Below are positions 51,600-59,776 of a DNA stretch of 64,000 nt, piece after piece (positions within the stretch are counted from its first letter, which is position 1; the number at the start of each line of letters is the position of its first letter). This stretch comes from Scandinavium sp036271055 (GTDB lineage: Bacteria; Pseudomonadota; Gammaproteobacteria; Enterobacterales; Enterobacteriaceae), in NCBI RefSeq assembly GCF_036271055.1, contig NZ_DATBBJ010000027.1, forward strand, positions 186,001-250,000, written 5' to 3'. A program made the position numbers and the translations under genes. Under the pieces are notes generated by a model that was not told the DNA's origin, did no database searches, and saw only the letters and a program-made list of their open reading frames with translations.

Positions 51600-52172
51600 A
51601 TGCCAAGAGCGAATGAAATCAAAAAAGGTATGGTGCTGAATCACAACGGCAAACTGCTGATTGTGAAAAATATTGATATTCAGTCACCGAGCGCCCGTGG
51701 CGCAGCAACGCTGTACAAAATGCGTTTTGCCGATGTGCGCACCGGCATGAAAGTTGAAGAACGTTTTAAAGGCGATGATATCGTCGACACCGTGACCCTG
51801 ACCCGCCGTTTCGTTGACTTCTCTTATATCGACGGCAACGAATACGTGTTCATGGATAAAGAAGACTACACACCGTACACCTTCACCAAAGATCAGATTG
51901 AAGAAGAAGTTCAGTTCATTCCTGAGGGCGGCATGCCAGACATGCAGGTCCTGCTATGGGACAGCCAGTTGCTGGCGCTTGAACTGCCGCAGACTGTTGA
52001 CCTGGAAATCGTGGAAACTGCGCCGGGCATCAAAGGTGCATCAGCCAGCTCACGCACTAAACCTGCGACGCTGAACACGGGCCTGGTGATTCAGGTGCCG
52101 GAATACCTGACTACCGGTGAAAAAATCCGCATTCATATTGAAGAATGCCGCTATATGGGCCGCGCTGACTAA
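51600..52172 (+). CDS. efpL: Elongation factor P-like protein EfpL (YeiP)
   Basis: A 190-residue paralogue of EF-P with KOW-like N-terminal domain (ANEIKKGMVLNHNGKLLIVKN, in part) and two OB-fold domains (EEVQFIPEGGMPDMQVL; LNTGLVIQVPEYLTTGEKIRI). At the tip position where EF-P carries the beta-lysylated Lys it has IQSPSARGAATLY with Arg. It eases ribosome stalling at proline-rich and some other motifs. A terminator hairpin follows. Confidence 0.95.
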   Translation: MPRANEIKKGMVLNHNGKLLIVKNIDIQSPSARGAATLYKMRFADVRTGMKVEERFKGDDIVDTVTLTRRFVDFSYIDGNEYVFMDKEDYTPYTFTKDQIEEEVQFIPEGGMPDMQVLLWDSQLLALELPQTVDLEIVETAPGIKGASASSRTKPATLNTGLVIQVPEYLTTGEKIRIHIEECRYMGRAD

Positions 52173-52186
52173 TTTCAGCCGGAACG

Positions 52187-52218
52187 AAAAAGGGCAGCTC
52201 AATGAGCTGCCCTTTTTT
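52187..52218 (+). terminator. efpL terminator
   Basis: GGGCAGCTC and GAGCTGCCC form a perfect stem with loop AAT, with five A before it and six T after it. Stem and T-run make it a strong terminator on the plus strand and usable by uxuA on the minus strand. Confidence 0.92.
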
Positions 52219-52247
52219 ATGTCTGATATTTATGCCGCTACACAGTA

Positions 52248-53438
52248 CTACAGCAGTTCAGGGTATTTGGTCATTTTCAGCGCCAGCTCGACGCCACGCA
52301 CTTCTGCCATCCCTTTCAGACGACCAATCGCCGAATAGCCTGGATTGGTTTTCTTTTTCAGATCGTCCAGCATCTGATGCCCGTGATCCGGACGGAACGG
52401 AATCGGACGCAAATCGCCCGCTTTCTTACGGCGTGACTCTTCGGACAGGATCGCGTCAACCACCGCCACCATGTTCACGTCGCCGTTCAGGTGTGCGCCT
52501 TCGTGGAAGGTTTTCGGGTTGCCTTCGCGACAGGTGGCACGCAGATGGGTGAAGTGAATGCGGTCGCCGAAGGTTTCAATCATTTTCACCAGGTCGTTAT
52601 CGGCGCGTACGCCGTACGAACCGGTACACATGGTGAAACCGTTATAGATGCTGTTGACGGTCTCTTTCAGCCATTGCATGTCTTCAATGGTCGAAACAAT
52701 GCGCGGCAGGCCGAGAATAGGACGCGGTGGATCGTCCGGATGAACAGCCAGGCGAACGCCCGCTTCTTCCGCAACCGGCACGATAGCGCGCAGGAACACC
52801 GCCATGTTTTCACGCAAATTATCTTTACTGATGTGATCGTATTCAGCCAGACGCGCGCGGAACTGGTCGAGCGTGTAACCCTCTTCCGCACCCGGCAGGC
52901 CAGCAATGATATTGCGGGTCAGTTTTTCAACTTCCGCCGCGCTCATGGCTTTGAAGTAGTCCTGCGCCTGCTGCTGCTCTTCAGCGCTGTAATCCGCTTC
53001 AGCGCCTGGACGCTTGAGGATATGGATTTCGAAAGCGGCAAACGCAATCTGATCGAAACGCAGTGCTTTTGAGCCGTCTGGCAACGGGTATTCCAGGTCA
53101 GTACGGGTCCAGTCAAGGATTGGCATGAAGTTGTAGCAAACCGTGTCGATGCCACAAGCCGCCAGATTGCGGATGCTCTGCTGATAATTGGCAATCCAGG
53201 TTTTGCATTCGCCAGACTGTGTTTTGATATCTTCGTGCACCGGAATACTTTCAACCACGGACCAGGTCAGCCCTTTTTCAGCTAACAGCGCCTGACGCGC
53301 TTTGATCTCTTCCACTGGCCAGACCTGACCGTTTGGAATGTGGTGCAATGCGGTCACAACCCCAGTGGCGCCAGCCTGGCGCACATCATCAAGAGAAACC
53401 GGATCATTCGGTCCATACCAACGCCAGGTTTGTTCCAT
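52248..53438 (-). CDS. uxuA: Mannonate dehydratase UxuA
   Basis: A 396-residue enzyme that dehydrates D-mannonate to 2-keto-3-deoxygluconate in hexuronate breakdown. It begins MEQTWRWYGPNDPVSLDDVRQ and has the metal-site segments VHPDDPPRPILGLPRIVS, TGSYGVRADND, FTHLRAT and MRPDHGHQ-like FRPDHGHQMLDDLK, all as in E. coli UxuA (394). In E. coli uxuA sits beside uxuB and uxuR at another place; here it faces yeiQ. An ExuR/UxuR-like operator lies 15 bases before its ATG. Confidence 0.96.
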   Translation of the reverse strand: MEQTWRWYGPNDPVSLDDVRQAGATGVVTALHHIPNGQVWPVEEIKARQALLAEKGLTWSVVESIPVHEDIKTQSGECKTWIANYQQSIRNLAACGIDTVCYNFMPILDWTRTDLEYPLPDGSKALRFDQIAFAAFEIHILKRPGAEADYSAEEQQQAQDYFKAMSAAEVEKLTRNIIAGLPGAEEGYTLDQFRARLAEYDHISKDNLRENMAVFLRAIVPVAEEAGVRLAVHPDDPPRPILGLPRIVSTIEDMQWLKETVNSIYNGFTMCTGSYGVRADNDLVKMIETFGDRIHFTHLRATCREGNPKTFHEGAHLNGDVNMVAVVDAILSEESRRKKAGDLRPIPFRPDHGHQMLDDLKKKTNPGYSAIGRLKGMAEVRGVELALKMTKYPELL

Positions 53439-53452
53439 TGTCTCACCCTCTT

Positions 53453-53470
53453 AAGTTGTTATACCAATAA
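53453..53470 (-). promoter_or_regulatory. ExuR/UxuR-type operator before uxuA
   Basis: AAGTTGTTATACCAATAA matches the palindromic E. coli uxu/exu operator AAATTGGTATACCAATTT at 14 of 18 positions, with an unbroken TATACCAAT core. It sits between uxuA and yeiQ, immediately before uxuA, where it would block the uxuA transcript. A further ACCAATTCAATTTG stretch near 53573-53586 may be a second, weaker site for yeiQ. Confidence 0.7.
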
Positions 53471-53644
53471 TCGTAATGGATATGACGACTACCATACATG
53501 TTTCATTTGCAGGGTCAAATTCCGCCCCAGCATTGATTGATCCAGCTCACATTCCCCGGATAAATACGGCACACCAATTCAATTTGCTGTCATATAACTT
53601 TACACTGCCCATTGTTAATTAATGGTTAAGCAGGTGTTTATATT

Positions 53645-55111
53645 ATGAAGACGATCGCCACTGCCACACTGCCCGACAACGTGCAACAACCTCAGTATGA
53701 CCGACAGCAGCTCCGCTCACGGATCGTGCATTTTGGCTTTGGGGCTTTTCATCGTGCCCACCAGGCGCTGCTGACGGACCGTGTGTTGAATGCTAAAGGC
53801 GGTGACTGGGGACTGTGTGAGATCAGCTTGTTCAGCGGCGATGTGCTGATGAGCCAACTGCGCGCTCAGGGAAATCTTTATACGGTGCTTGAAAAAGGTG
53901 CCGACGGTAACCAGCCCATTATTATTGGTGCAGTGAATGAGTGTCTGAACGCTAAGCTGGATTCTCTCGCGGCGATCATCGAGAAATTCTGTGAACCTCA
54001 GGTGGCGATTGTTTCGCTAACCATTACCGAAAAAGGCTACTGCATTGATCCAGCAACAGGACGCCTGGATGTTACGCAACCCAGGATCGTTCACGATCTG
54101 GAGAATCCTTTCGAGCCACATTCTGCCCCAGGTATTCTGGTGGAAGCGTTGCATCGGCGCCGCGAGCGCGGACTGACCCCATTTACCGTGCTCTCTTGCG
54201 ATAACATCCCCGACAATGGTCATGTGGTGAAAAATGCCGTGCTGGGTATGGCAAACAAACGTTCACCTGAGCTGGCGCAGTGGATTGACGAGCATGTGAG
54301 CTTCCCTGGCACCATGGTCGACAGAATTGTTCCGGCCGCCACCGAAGAATCACTGGCTGAGATAACAGAGGCCGTTGGCGTCTACGATCCTTGTGCGATT
54401 AGCTGCGAGCCATTCATCCAGTGGGTGGTTGAGGATAATTTCGTGGCGGGCCGCCCTGAATGGGAAATCGCTGGCGTACAGATGGTGAGCGACGTTCTAC
54501 CATGGGAACAAATGAAACTCCGGATGCTGAATGGCAGCCACTCTTTCCTCGCCTATCTTGGTTATCTGGCCGGGTACGAGCACATTAGTGACTGTATGCA
54601 GGACAGTGATTTCCGCCGTGCGGCGCTGCGCCTGATGATGCAGGAACAAGCACCTACGCTGCGCATCACTGGCGTCGATCTGCAGGCCTATGCCGACAGT
54701 CTGATTACGCGCTTTACCAATCCGGCGTTAAAGCACCGCACCTGGCAAATCGCCATGGACGGGAGCCAGAAATTGCCTCAGCGTATGCTGGAAGGCATCC
54801 GCATTCATCTTCAGCAGGGAAGCGACTGGTCGTTGCTGGCGCTTGGCGTCGCAGGCTGGATGCGTTATGTCAGCGGAAAAGATGAGTGCGGAAACGCGAT
54901 TGACGTGCGCGACCCGCTAGCCGAAAAAATTCAGGCTATCGTGGCAAACAGCGATGAAGCCGATCGCGTCACCGCCCTGCTCACGTTAAGCGAGATTTTC
55001 GCGACTGATCTTCCGCAAAACACCGTTTTCGTCAGTCAGATCCAACAGGCATGGCAGCGACTGGCCGATCAAGGAGCCCGTCAGGCCATCATTTCTACTC
55101 TGAATATTTAG
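53645..55111 (+). CDS. yeiQ: Mannitol dehydrogenase family oxidoreductase YeiQ (likely fructuronate reductase)
   Basis: A 488-residue NAD-dependent polyol dehydrogenase. The N-terminal Rossmann region is IVHFGFGAFHRAHQALLTD. The catalytic Lys-x4-Asn-x2-His set appears in KLRMLNGSHSFLAYLG, as in UxuB and MtlD. The same gene lies next to yeiP in E. coli, with no assigned role. Here it is divergent from uxuA and shares its operator region, so it may act as the D-mannonate/fructuronate oxidoreductase of the pathway. The identity is clear; the reaction is inference. Confidence 0.9.
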   Translation: MKTIATATLPDNVQQPQYDRQQLRSRIVHFGFGAFHRAHQALLTDRVLNAKGGDWGLCEISLFSGDVLMSQLRAQGNLYTVLEKGADGNQPIIIGAVNECLNAKLDSLAAIIEKFCEPQVAIVSLTITEKGYCIDPATGRLDVTQPRIVHDLENPFEPHSAPGILVEALHRRRERGLTPFTVLSCDNIPDNGHVVKNAVLGMANKRSPELAQWIDEHVSFPGTMVDRIVPAATEESLAEITEAVGVYDPCAISCEPFIQWVVEDNFVAGRPEWEIAGVQMVSDVLPWEQMKLRMLNGSHSFLAYLGYLAGYEHISDCMQDSDFRRAALRLMMQEQAPTLRITGVDLQAYADSLITRFTNPALKHRTWQIAMDGSQKLPQRMLEGIRIHLQQGSDWSLLALGVAGWMRYVSGKDECGNAIDVRDPLAEKIQAIVANSDEADRVTALLTLSEIFATDLPQNTVFVSQIQQAWQRLADQGARQAIISTLNI

Positions 55112-55235
55112 CAGTTCCTGCTGTTTAGCGGACAGATAAGTCGTCTGTCCGCGATGGGACTTCACTTCTCGGTCGTTTTTCGCCAGGATATTGCGCATCT
55201 GTTACGCTATTACAGTTGATCAATCTGGGGACAAC

Positions 55236-56213
55236 GTGACGCTTACAAACCTGATTACCGGCTTCCTCGGTAGCGGAAAAACAACCTCCATTCTCCATTT
55301 ACTGGCCAGTAAACCGGTTGATGAGAAGTGGGCGGTACTGGTCAATGAATTCGGCGAAGTCGGGATCGACGGCGCTTTATTGGCTGAAAGCGGTGCGTTG
55401 CTGAAAGAAATACCGGGTGGATGCATGTGCTGCGTGAATGGTTTACCGATGCAAGTCGGGCTCAACACGCTTCTGCGCCAGGGTAAACCGGATCGTCTGC
55501 TGATCGAACCCACTGGCCTCGGTCACCCAAAACAAATCCTCGATATGCTTACCGCAGCGGTTTACGAACCTTGGATCGATCTGCGTGCCACGCTTTGTGT
55601 TCTGGATCCGCGCCAGTTGCTGGATGAGAAGGTCGTGAGTAACGAAAATTTCCGCGATCAACTTGCTGCGGCCGATATTATCGTCGCCAATAAACAGGAT
55701 CGTGCGACACCTGAAAGCCAGCAGGCTTTCGATACCTGGTGGACTAACTATGGCGGCGAACGCCAATGTATAGCAGCCACTCAGGGCGCAATCGACGGCG
55801 CGTTGTTAGATTTGCCTCGCCGAAATCTGGCTCCATTGTCAGCAAGCGCTGCACATTCACACAGCCATCCGTCGAATAAAGGCCTGGCTGCATTAAATTT
55901 GCCTGAGCATCAGCGCTGGCGTCGCAGCATGAACAGTGGTCAGGGATACCATGCCTGCGGCTGGATTTTCGACGCCAACACGCAGTTTGATACTATAGGA
56001 TTACTGGAATGGGCGCGACTGGCACCGGTTTCCCGTGTGAAAGGTGTCATGCGCATTGCGGAAGGTCTGGTCCGCATTAACCGTCAGGGTGCCGATTTCC
56101 ACATCGAAACGCAGTCCGTTGCGCCACCCGACAGCCGTATCGAACTGATCAATGACGGTGACACTGACTGGAACGCTTTACAGTCCACGCTGTTGAAGCT
56201 TCGTTTAAGTTAA
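55236..56213 (+). CDS. yeiR: Zinc-binding GTPase YeiR (COG0523)
   Basis: A 325-residue G3E-family GTPase of the CobW/COG0523 type. Walker A is GFLGSGKTT (residues about 8-16), the metal-binding CxCC motif is GGCMCCVNG, and IEPTGLGHP and NKQD follow. A His-rich linker, AHSHSHPSN, precedes the C-terminal CobW domain. E. coli YeiR binds zinc and hydrolyses GTP and may be a metallochaperone. A GTG start at 55236 with GGGGA just upstream is preferred over an in-frame ATG at 55191, because the family N-terminus then matches. Confidence 0.92.
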   Translation: MTLTNLITGFLGSGKTTSILHLLASKPVDEKWAVLVNEFGEVGIDGALLAESGALLKEIPGGCMCCVNGLPMQVGLNTLLRQGKPDRLLIEPTGLGHPKQILDMLTAAVYEPWIDLRATLCVLDPRQLLDEKVVSNENFRDQLAAADIIVANKQDRATPESQQAFDTWWTNYGGERQCIAATQGAIDGALLDLPRRNLAPLSASAAHSHSHPSNKGLAALNLPEHQRWRRSMNSGQGYHACGWIFDANTQFDTIGLLEWARLAPVSRVKGVMRIAEGLVRINRQGADFHIETQSVAPPDSRIELINDGDTDWNALQSTLLKLRLS

Positions 56214-56255
56214 CATCGGTATGTTGCCTGTGTTATTTGCCCCAAAGAATCTGCT

Positions 56256-56960
56256 ATGAAAAATCGACTACCCCTTATTTTGCTGCTGAACATTGCCGGG
56301 CTGGCTCTCTTTTTGAGCTGGTATTTGCCCATTAACCACGGTTTTTGGTTCCCCATGGATGCCAGCATCTTCCACTTCTTTAATTATGGTTTGATTGAAA
56401 GTCGTGCATACGTGTGGTTTCTGGCTATCACCAACAATCGTGCCTTTGACGGTTGCTCGTTGGTGGCGATGGGCAGTCTGATGCTCAGTTTTTGGATCAA
56501 AGAGCAGGCCCAGGGACGTAGACGCATCATGATCATCGGCATCGTGATGTTGCTTGCTGCGGTGATCGTCAATCAACTTGCTCAGCATTTAATGCCGGTT
56601 AAGCATGCCAGTCCGTCCCTCTTTTTCCCTGATGCTTATCGGGTCAGCGATCTGCTAAATATTTCGACTAAGGACGCATCAAAAGACAGTTTCCCTGGCG
56701 ATCATGGGATGATGCTGCTGATATTTGCCACCTTTATGTGGCGATATTTTGGTCATAAAGCGTTCGCCGTCGCCCTGATTATTTTTGTGGTTTTTGCCTT
56801 CCCACGCGTAATGATCGGCGCTCATTGGTTCACGGATATTGCGGTCGGTTCCCTTACAGCGGTTCTGATTGGCATGCCATGGATCCTGTTAACGTCGCTC
56901 AGTGATAAAACCATTGCGCTATTTGATCGCTATCTCCCAACATCTCAGAACAAAGTTTAA
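56256..56960 (+). CDS. lpxT: Kdo2-lipid A phosphotransferase LpxT
   Basis: Inner-membrane PAP2-family enzyme of 234 residues that moves phosphate from undecaprenyl pyrophosphate to lipid A position 1 on the periplasmic side. PAP2 motifs: KDASKDSFPGDHGMM (with the Ser-Gly-Asp-His type core) and RVMIGAHWFTDIAVGS. About six spans. In E. coli it is inhibited by PmrR when PmrA is active; no pmrR is seen here. Stands alone between yeiR and a 429-base gap. Confidence 0.93.
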   Translation: MKNRLPLILLLNIAGLALFLSWYLPINHGFWFPMDASIFHFFNYGLIESRAYVWFLAITNNRAFDGCSLVAMGSLMLSFWIKEQAQGRRRIMIIGIVMLLAAVIVNQLAQHLMPVKHASPSLFFPDAYRVSDLLNISTKDASKDSFPGDHGMMLLIFATFMWRYFGHKAFAVALIIFVVFAFPRVMIGAHWFTDIAVGSLTAVLIGMPWILLTSLSDKTIALFDRYLPTSQNKV

Positions 56961-57389
56961 ACAAGTTTTTAACTGAAATTAATCTTTGTCATCAGGGATC
57001 GTTTTAGATCCCTGAGAACATTCTGAGCAAAAGATATTCATTTTAGTCATTTGTCTGTCATCTGGATCTGCTTGAAAATGAGATAATTGGCTATTTAACG
57101 ACCATTTTCACCGCTATTTCTCCCCATAGATGAACCTACGTTTTGGCTATCATAATTTCTTATAAAAAAACCCGGCAAAAGCGCTAGCCAGCCCGGTTTT
57201 GATAGGGTAATCTCATTCTCGTTTTGCCTTTCCAGAGATTAATTATTCAGAAGGTGAATAATTTTGTGCAGCACTGCACATTTTTGCGCTTCGGGAATTG
57301 TCTCATTGGTGGCAGGTATTTAGTCTCGTCACGGTTGGCATTTTTATAACGGTTTTTATCGTTAAGGACTTCAAGGGAAAATAAATAAC
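56961..57389 (+). promoter_or_regulatory. lpxT-mepS intergenic region with two hairpins
   Basis: No gene seen in 429 bases. TCAGGGATC (56992-57000) and GATCCCTGA (57007-57015) form a perfect 9-base hairpin without a T-run, 32 bases after lpxT. At 57167-57200 AAAACC-c-GGC pairs with GCC-c-GGTTTT, with one C/C mismatch and an inner GCGCTAGC, and resembles a terminator on both strands. The segment between them (57016-57166) could hold a small RNA ending at that terminator, or the mepS promoter; I could not place either firmly. Confidence 0.5.
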
Positions 57390-57959
57390 ATGGTCAAATC
57401 TCAACCATTTTTGAGATACATCCTGCGGGCAATACCCGCGGTAGCAGTCGCGGTTCTTCTTTCCGCATGTAGTACAACAAACACCGCAAAGAATATGCAT
57501 TCTGAGACGCATGGTGTGGGTAACGAAGATCCTTCGTCACTGCAAGCCTCTCAGGATGAATTTGAATCCATGGTGCGTAATCTCGACGTTAAGTCACGCC
57601 TGATGGATCAGTACGCTAGCTGGAAAGGCGTACGCTATCGCCTCGGTGGCGAAACCAAACGTGGTATCGATTGTTCTGCATTTGTACAACGTACCTTCCG
57701 CGAACAGTTTGGTATGGATTTACCTCGCTCTACCTATGAGCAGCAGGAAATGGGTAAGTCGATTAAGCGCAACCAGTTGCGTACCGGTGATTTAGTGTTG
57801 TTCCGCGCCGGGTCGACAGGTCGCCATGTAGGCATCTACATTGGCAACAACCAGTTCGTTCATGCATCCACCAGCAGTGGTGTGACGATTTCAAACATGG
57901 ATGAGCCGTACTGGAACAAGCGCTACAACGAAGCGCGACGTGTCCTGAGCCGTTCCTGA
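57390..57959 (+). CDS. mepS: Murein DD-endopeptidase lipoprotein MepS (Spr)
   Basis: A 189-residue NlpC/P60 hydrolase that cuts D-Ala-meso-DAP cross-links to let the cell wall grow. A lipoprotein signal ends in LLSAC. The catalytic triad is seen as Cys in RGIDCSAFVQRTF, His in GRHVGIYIGNN and His in FVHASTSSG. In E. coli it is degraded by Prc/NlpI. Length is one residue over E. coli. GGGAAAATAA precedes the ATG; a strong terminator follows. Confidence 0.96.
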   Translation: MVKSQPFLRYILRAIPAVAVAVLLSACSTTNTAKNMHSETHGVGNEDPSSLQASQDEFESMVRNLDVKSRLMDQYASWKGVRYRLGGETKRGIDCSAFVQRTFREQFGMDLPRSTYEQQEMGKSIKRNQLRTGDLVLFRAGSTGRHVGIYIGNNQFVHASTSSGVTISNMDEPYWNKRYNEARRVLSRS

Positions 57960-58004
57960 TGTCCTTCTTGCTGTTGGTTTTCCCTTGGCTGACAGCAAGA
58001 ACCA

Positions 58005-58038
58005 GAAAAAAAGCACTGCTAAGCAGTGCTTTTTTTTT
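58005..58038 (+). terminator. mepS terminator
   Basis: AGCACTGC and GCAGTGCT form a perfect 8-base stem with loop TAA, preceded by seven A and followed by eight T. Works on the plus strand about 50 bases after mepS. Confidence 0.93.
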
Positions 58039-58149
58039 CTTCTCCGTCCGTGCCCTGCCAGGATGGCTAAATAGACTATGCTGGAAAGACGCAGCCCTGC
58101 GTCCCAAAGCGTTGAATTACTGTTTCAAATATCACGGATAAAGGAAGCT

Positions 58150-59712
58150 ATGTTCACGCGTTACTTCTCGCTTGGCCGCAAGATCCTCTTCTCCAGCCTG
58201 TTGCTGGGAGTGGTGGTCGCCCTGCTGGCAGGCAGTGCTCAGTTGATGATTTTCCATCATAAACGCGCCGATCAGTTCGATATCATCATTCATGATTTGC
58301 AGAAATACCTGAACGGTTATTTCGGCGAACTGCTCAATACCGTCGATAAATTGCAACCGTTGACCATGAGTCCCTGCGCCGACGTTGCCTCTGAACTCAC
58401 TTCCCGCGCGGCCTTTAGTCTCAACGTACGCGCGTTTCTGCTGGTCGTAGACGATAACGCGATGTGTTCGTCGGCAACGGGTGAAATGAACGTGCCCATG
58501 AAACAGCTGGTGCCACAGGTTGACGTCAGCAAAACGCTGGATATCGCGATCCTTCCCGGCACTCCCATGATGCCTCAGCGCCCCGCATTTGCGCTGTGGG
58601 TCCGTAGCCCACTGCTGGCAAACCGGGGCGTTTTCACCTCGATTAACGCAAGCCTGATGCCGTGGATCCTCTATTCATCGCGCCAGAATCAATTCAGCGG
58701 GATAGCGATCGTCGCTAATGGCACCGCGATTTCCACGTTTAGCCCGCATCCACAACCCGCAAACCAAATTAAAGGCACGCCAATCCGTTCAGCTAAAATC
58801 AATGGTTTGCCATTAACGGTGAATGTGTATGGCGATAGCTGGGCGGCAGAGAACATGCAGTTTGCTCTGTTGATGGGTGTGATGTGCGGGTTACTTGCTG
58901 GCCTGCTCTGCTACTACGTGTTGACCGTGCGATTACGTCCGGGCAAAGAGATCACCACAGCTATCAAGCGTAACCAATTCTATGTGGTTTATCAGCCGGT
59001 GGTTGATGCCGAAGATATGCAGATCCGCGGCGTCGAAGTGCTTATGCGCTGGAAACATCCGACCGCAGGCGAAATTCCCCCAGATGCCTTCATTAACTTT
59101 GCTGAGGCACAGCAGCTGATTGTGCCGCTGACCCGCCATCTGTTTGAGCTTATCGCAAAAGATGCACCGGTTTTACAAAGTATGCTGCCACCGGGCGCTA
59201 AACTCGGGATCAACATTGCCCCTGCCCATTTACTGGCAGAAAGTTTCCAGCAGGATCTGCGGGATCTGAGCGCAATGCTGCCGCCAAACTACTTCCAGTT
59301 GGTACTGGAAATTACCGAGCGCGATATGCTCAACCAGCGCCAGGCCGTCGCGCTATTTGAGTGGCTCCACCACGAAGGTTATGAGATTGCGATCGATGAC
59401 TTCGGCACGGGTCACAGTGCGCTTATCTATCTTGAGCGCTATTCGTTTGACTACCTGAAAATCGATCGTGGTTTCGTCAATGCGATCGGCACCGAGACCG
59501 TGACTTCTCCGGTACTTGATGCGGTGCTGACACTCGCCAGAAAGATGGATTTGGTGACAGTGGCAGAAGGCGTGGAAACGCAGGAACAGGCCAATTGGCT
59601 ACGTCAACATGGGGTCAATTTCCTGCAAGGCTACTGGATAAGCCGCCCAATGACGCTCGAAAAACTGGTAGAGGCCCACGCAAAACCCGAGAATTATTTC
59701 ACAACGGGCTGA
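58150..59712 (+). CDS. pdeN: Cyclic di-GMP phosphodiesterase PdeN (Rtn)
   Basis: A 520-residue membrane protein: span 1 at about 10-32, a periplasmic CSS-motif domain to about 235, span 2 (LLMGVMCGLLAGLLCYYVL), then a cytoplasmic EAL domain. The EAL motif reads EVL, as in E. coli Rtn; the other catalytic parts (EITERDML, IAIDDFGTGHSAL, LKIDRGFV, VAEGVET) are intact, so it should hydrolyse c-di-GMP. The CSS domain senses periplasmic redox through paired cysteines. The ATG at 58150 with AAGGAAG before it is preferred over 58078. Confidence 0.93.
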   Translation: MFTRYFSLGRKILFSSLLLGVVVALLAGSAQLMIFHHKRADQFDIIIHDLQKYLNGYFGELLNTVDKLQPLTMSPCADVASELTSRAAFSLNVRAFLLVVDDNAMCSSATGEMNVPMKQLVPQVDVSKTLDIAILPGTPMMPQRPAFALWVRSPLLANRGVFTSINASLMPWILYSSRQNQFSGIAIVANGTAISTFSPHPQPANQIKGTPIRSAKINGLPLTVNVYGDSWAAENMQFALLMGVMCGLLAGLLCYYVLTVRLRPGKEITTAIKRNQFYVVYQPVVDAEDMQIRGVEVLMRWKHPTAGEIPPDAFINFAEAQQLIVPLTRHLFELIAKDAPVLQSMLPPGAKLGINIAPAHLLAESFQQDLRDLSAMLPPNYFQLVLEITERDMLNQRQAVALFEWLHHEGYEIAIDDFGTGHSALIYLERYSFDYLKIDRGFVNAIGTETVTSPVLDAVLTLARKMDLVTVAEGVETQEQANWLRQHGVNFLQGYWISRPMTLEKLVEAHAKPENYFTTG

Positions 59713-59776
59713 ACGTCACTTATTATTCAACAAGATAAGTGAAGTCCGAAGATGACCGCAGAAGGAGCAGACATCG

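Noticed and set aside
58996..59080. PdeN EVL in place of EAL taken as loss of activity
   Set aside because: E. coli Rtn has the same substitution, and the other catalytic residues are intact.
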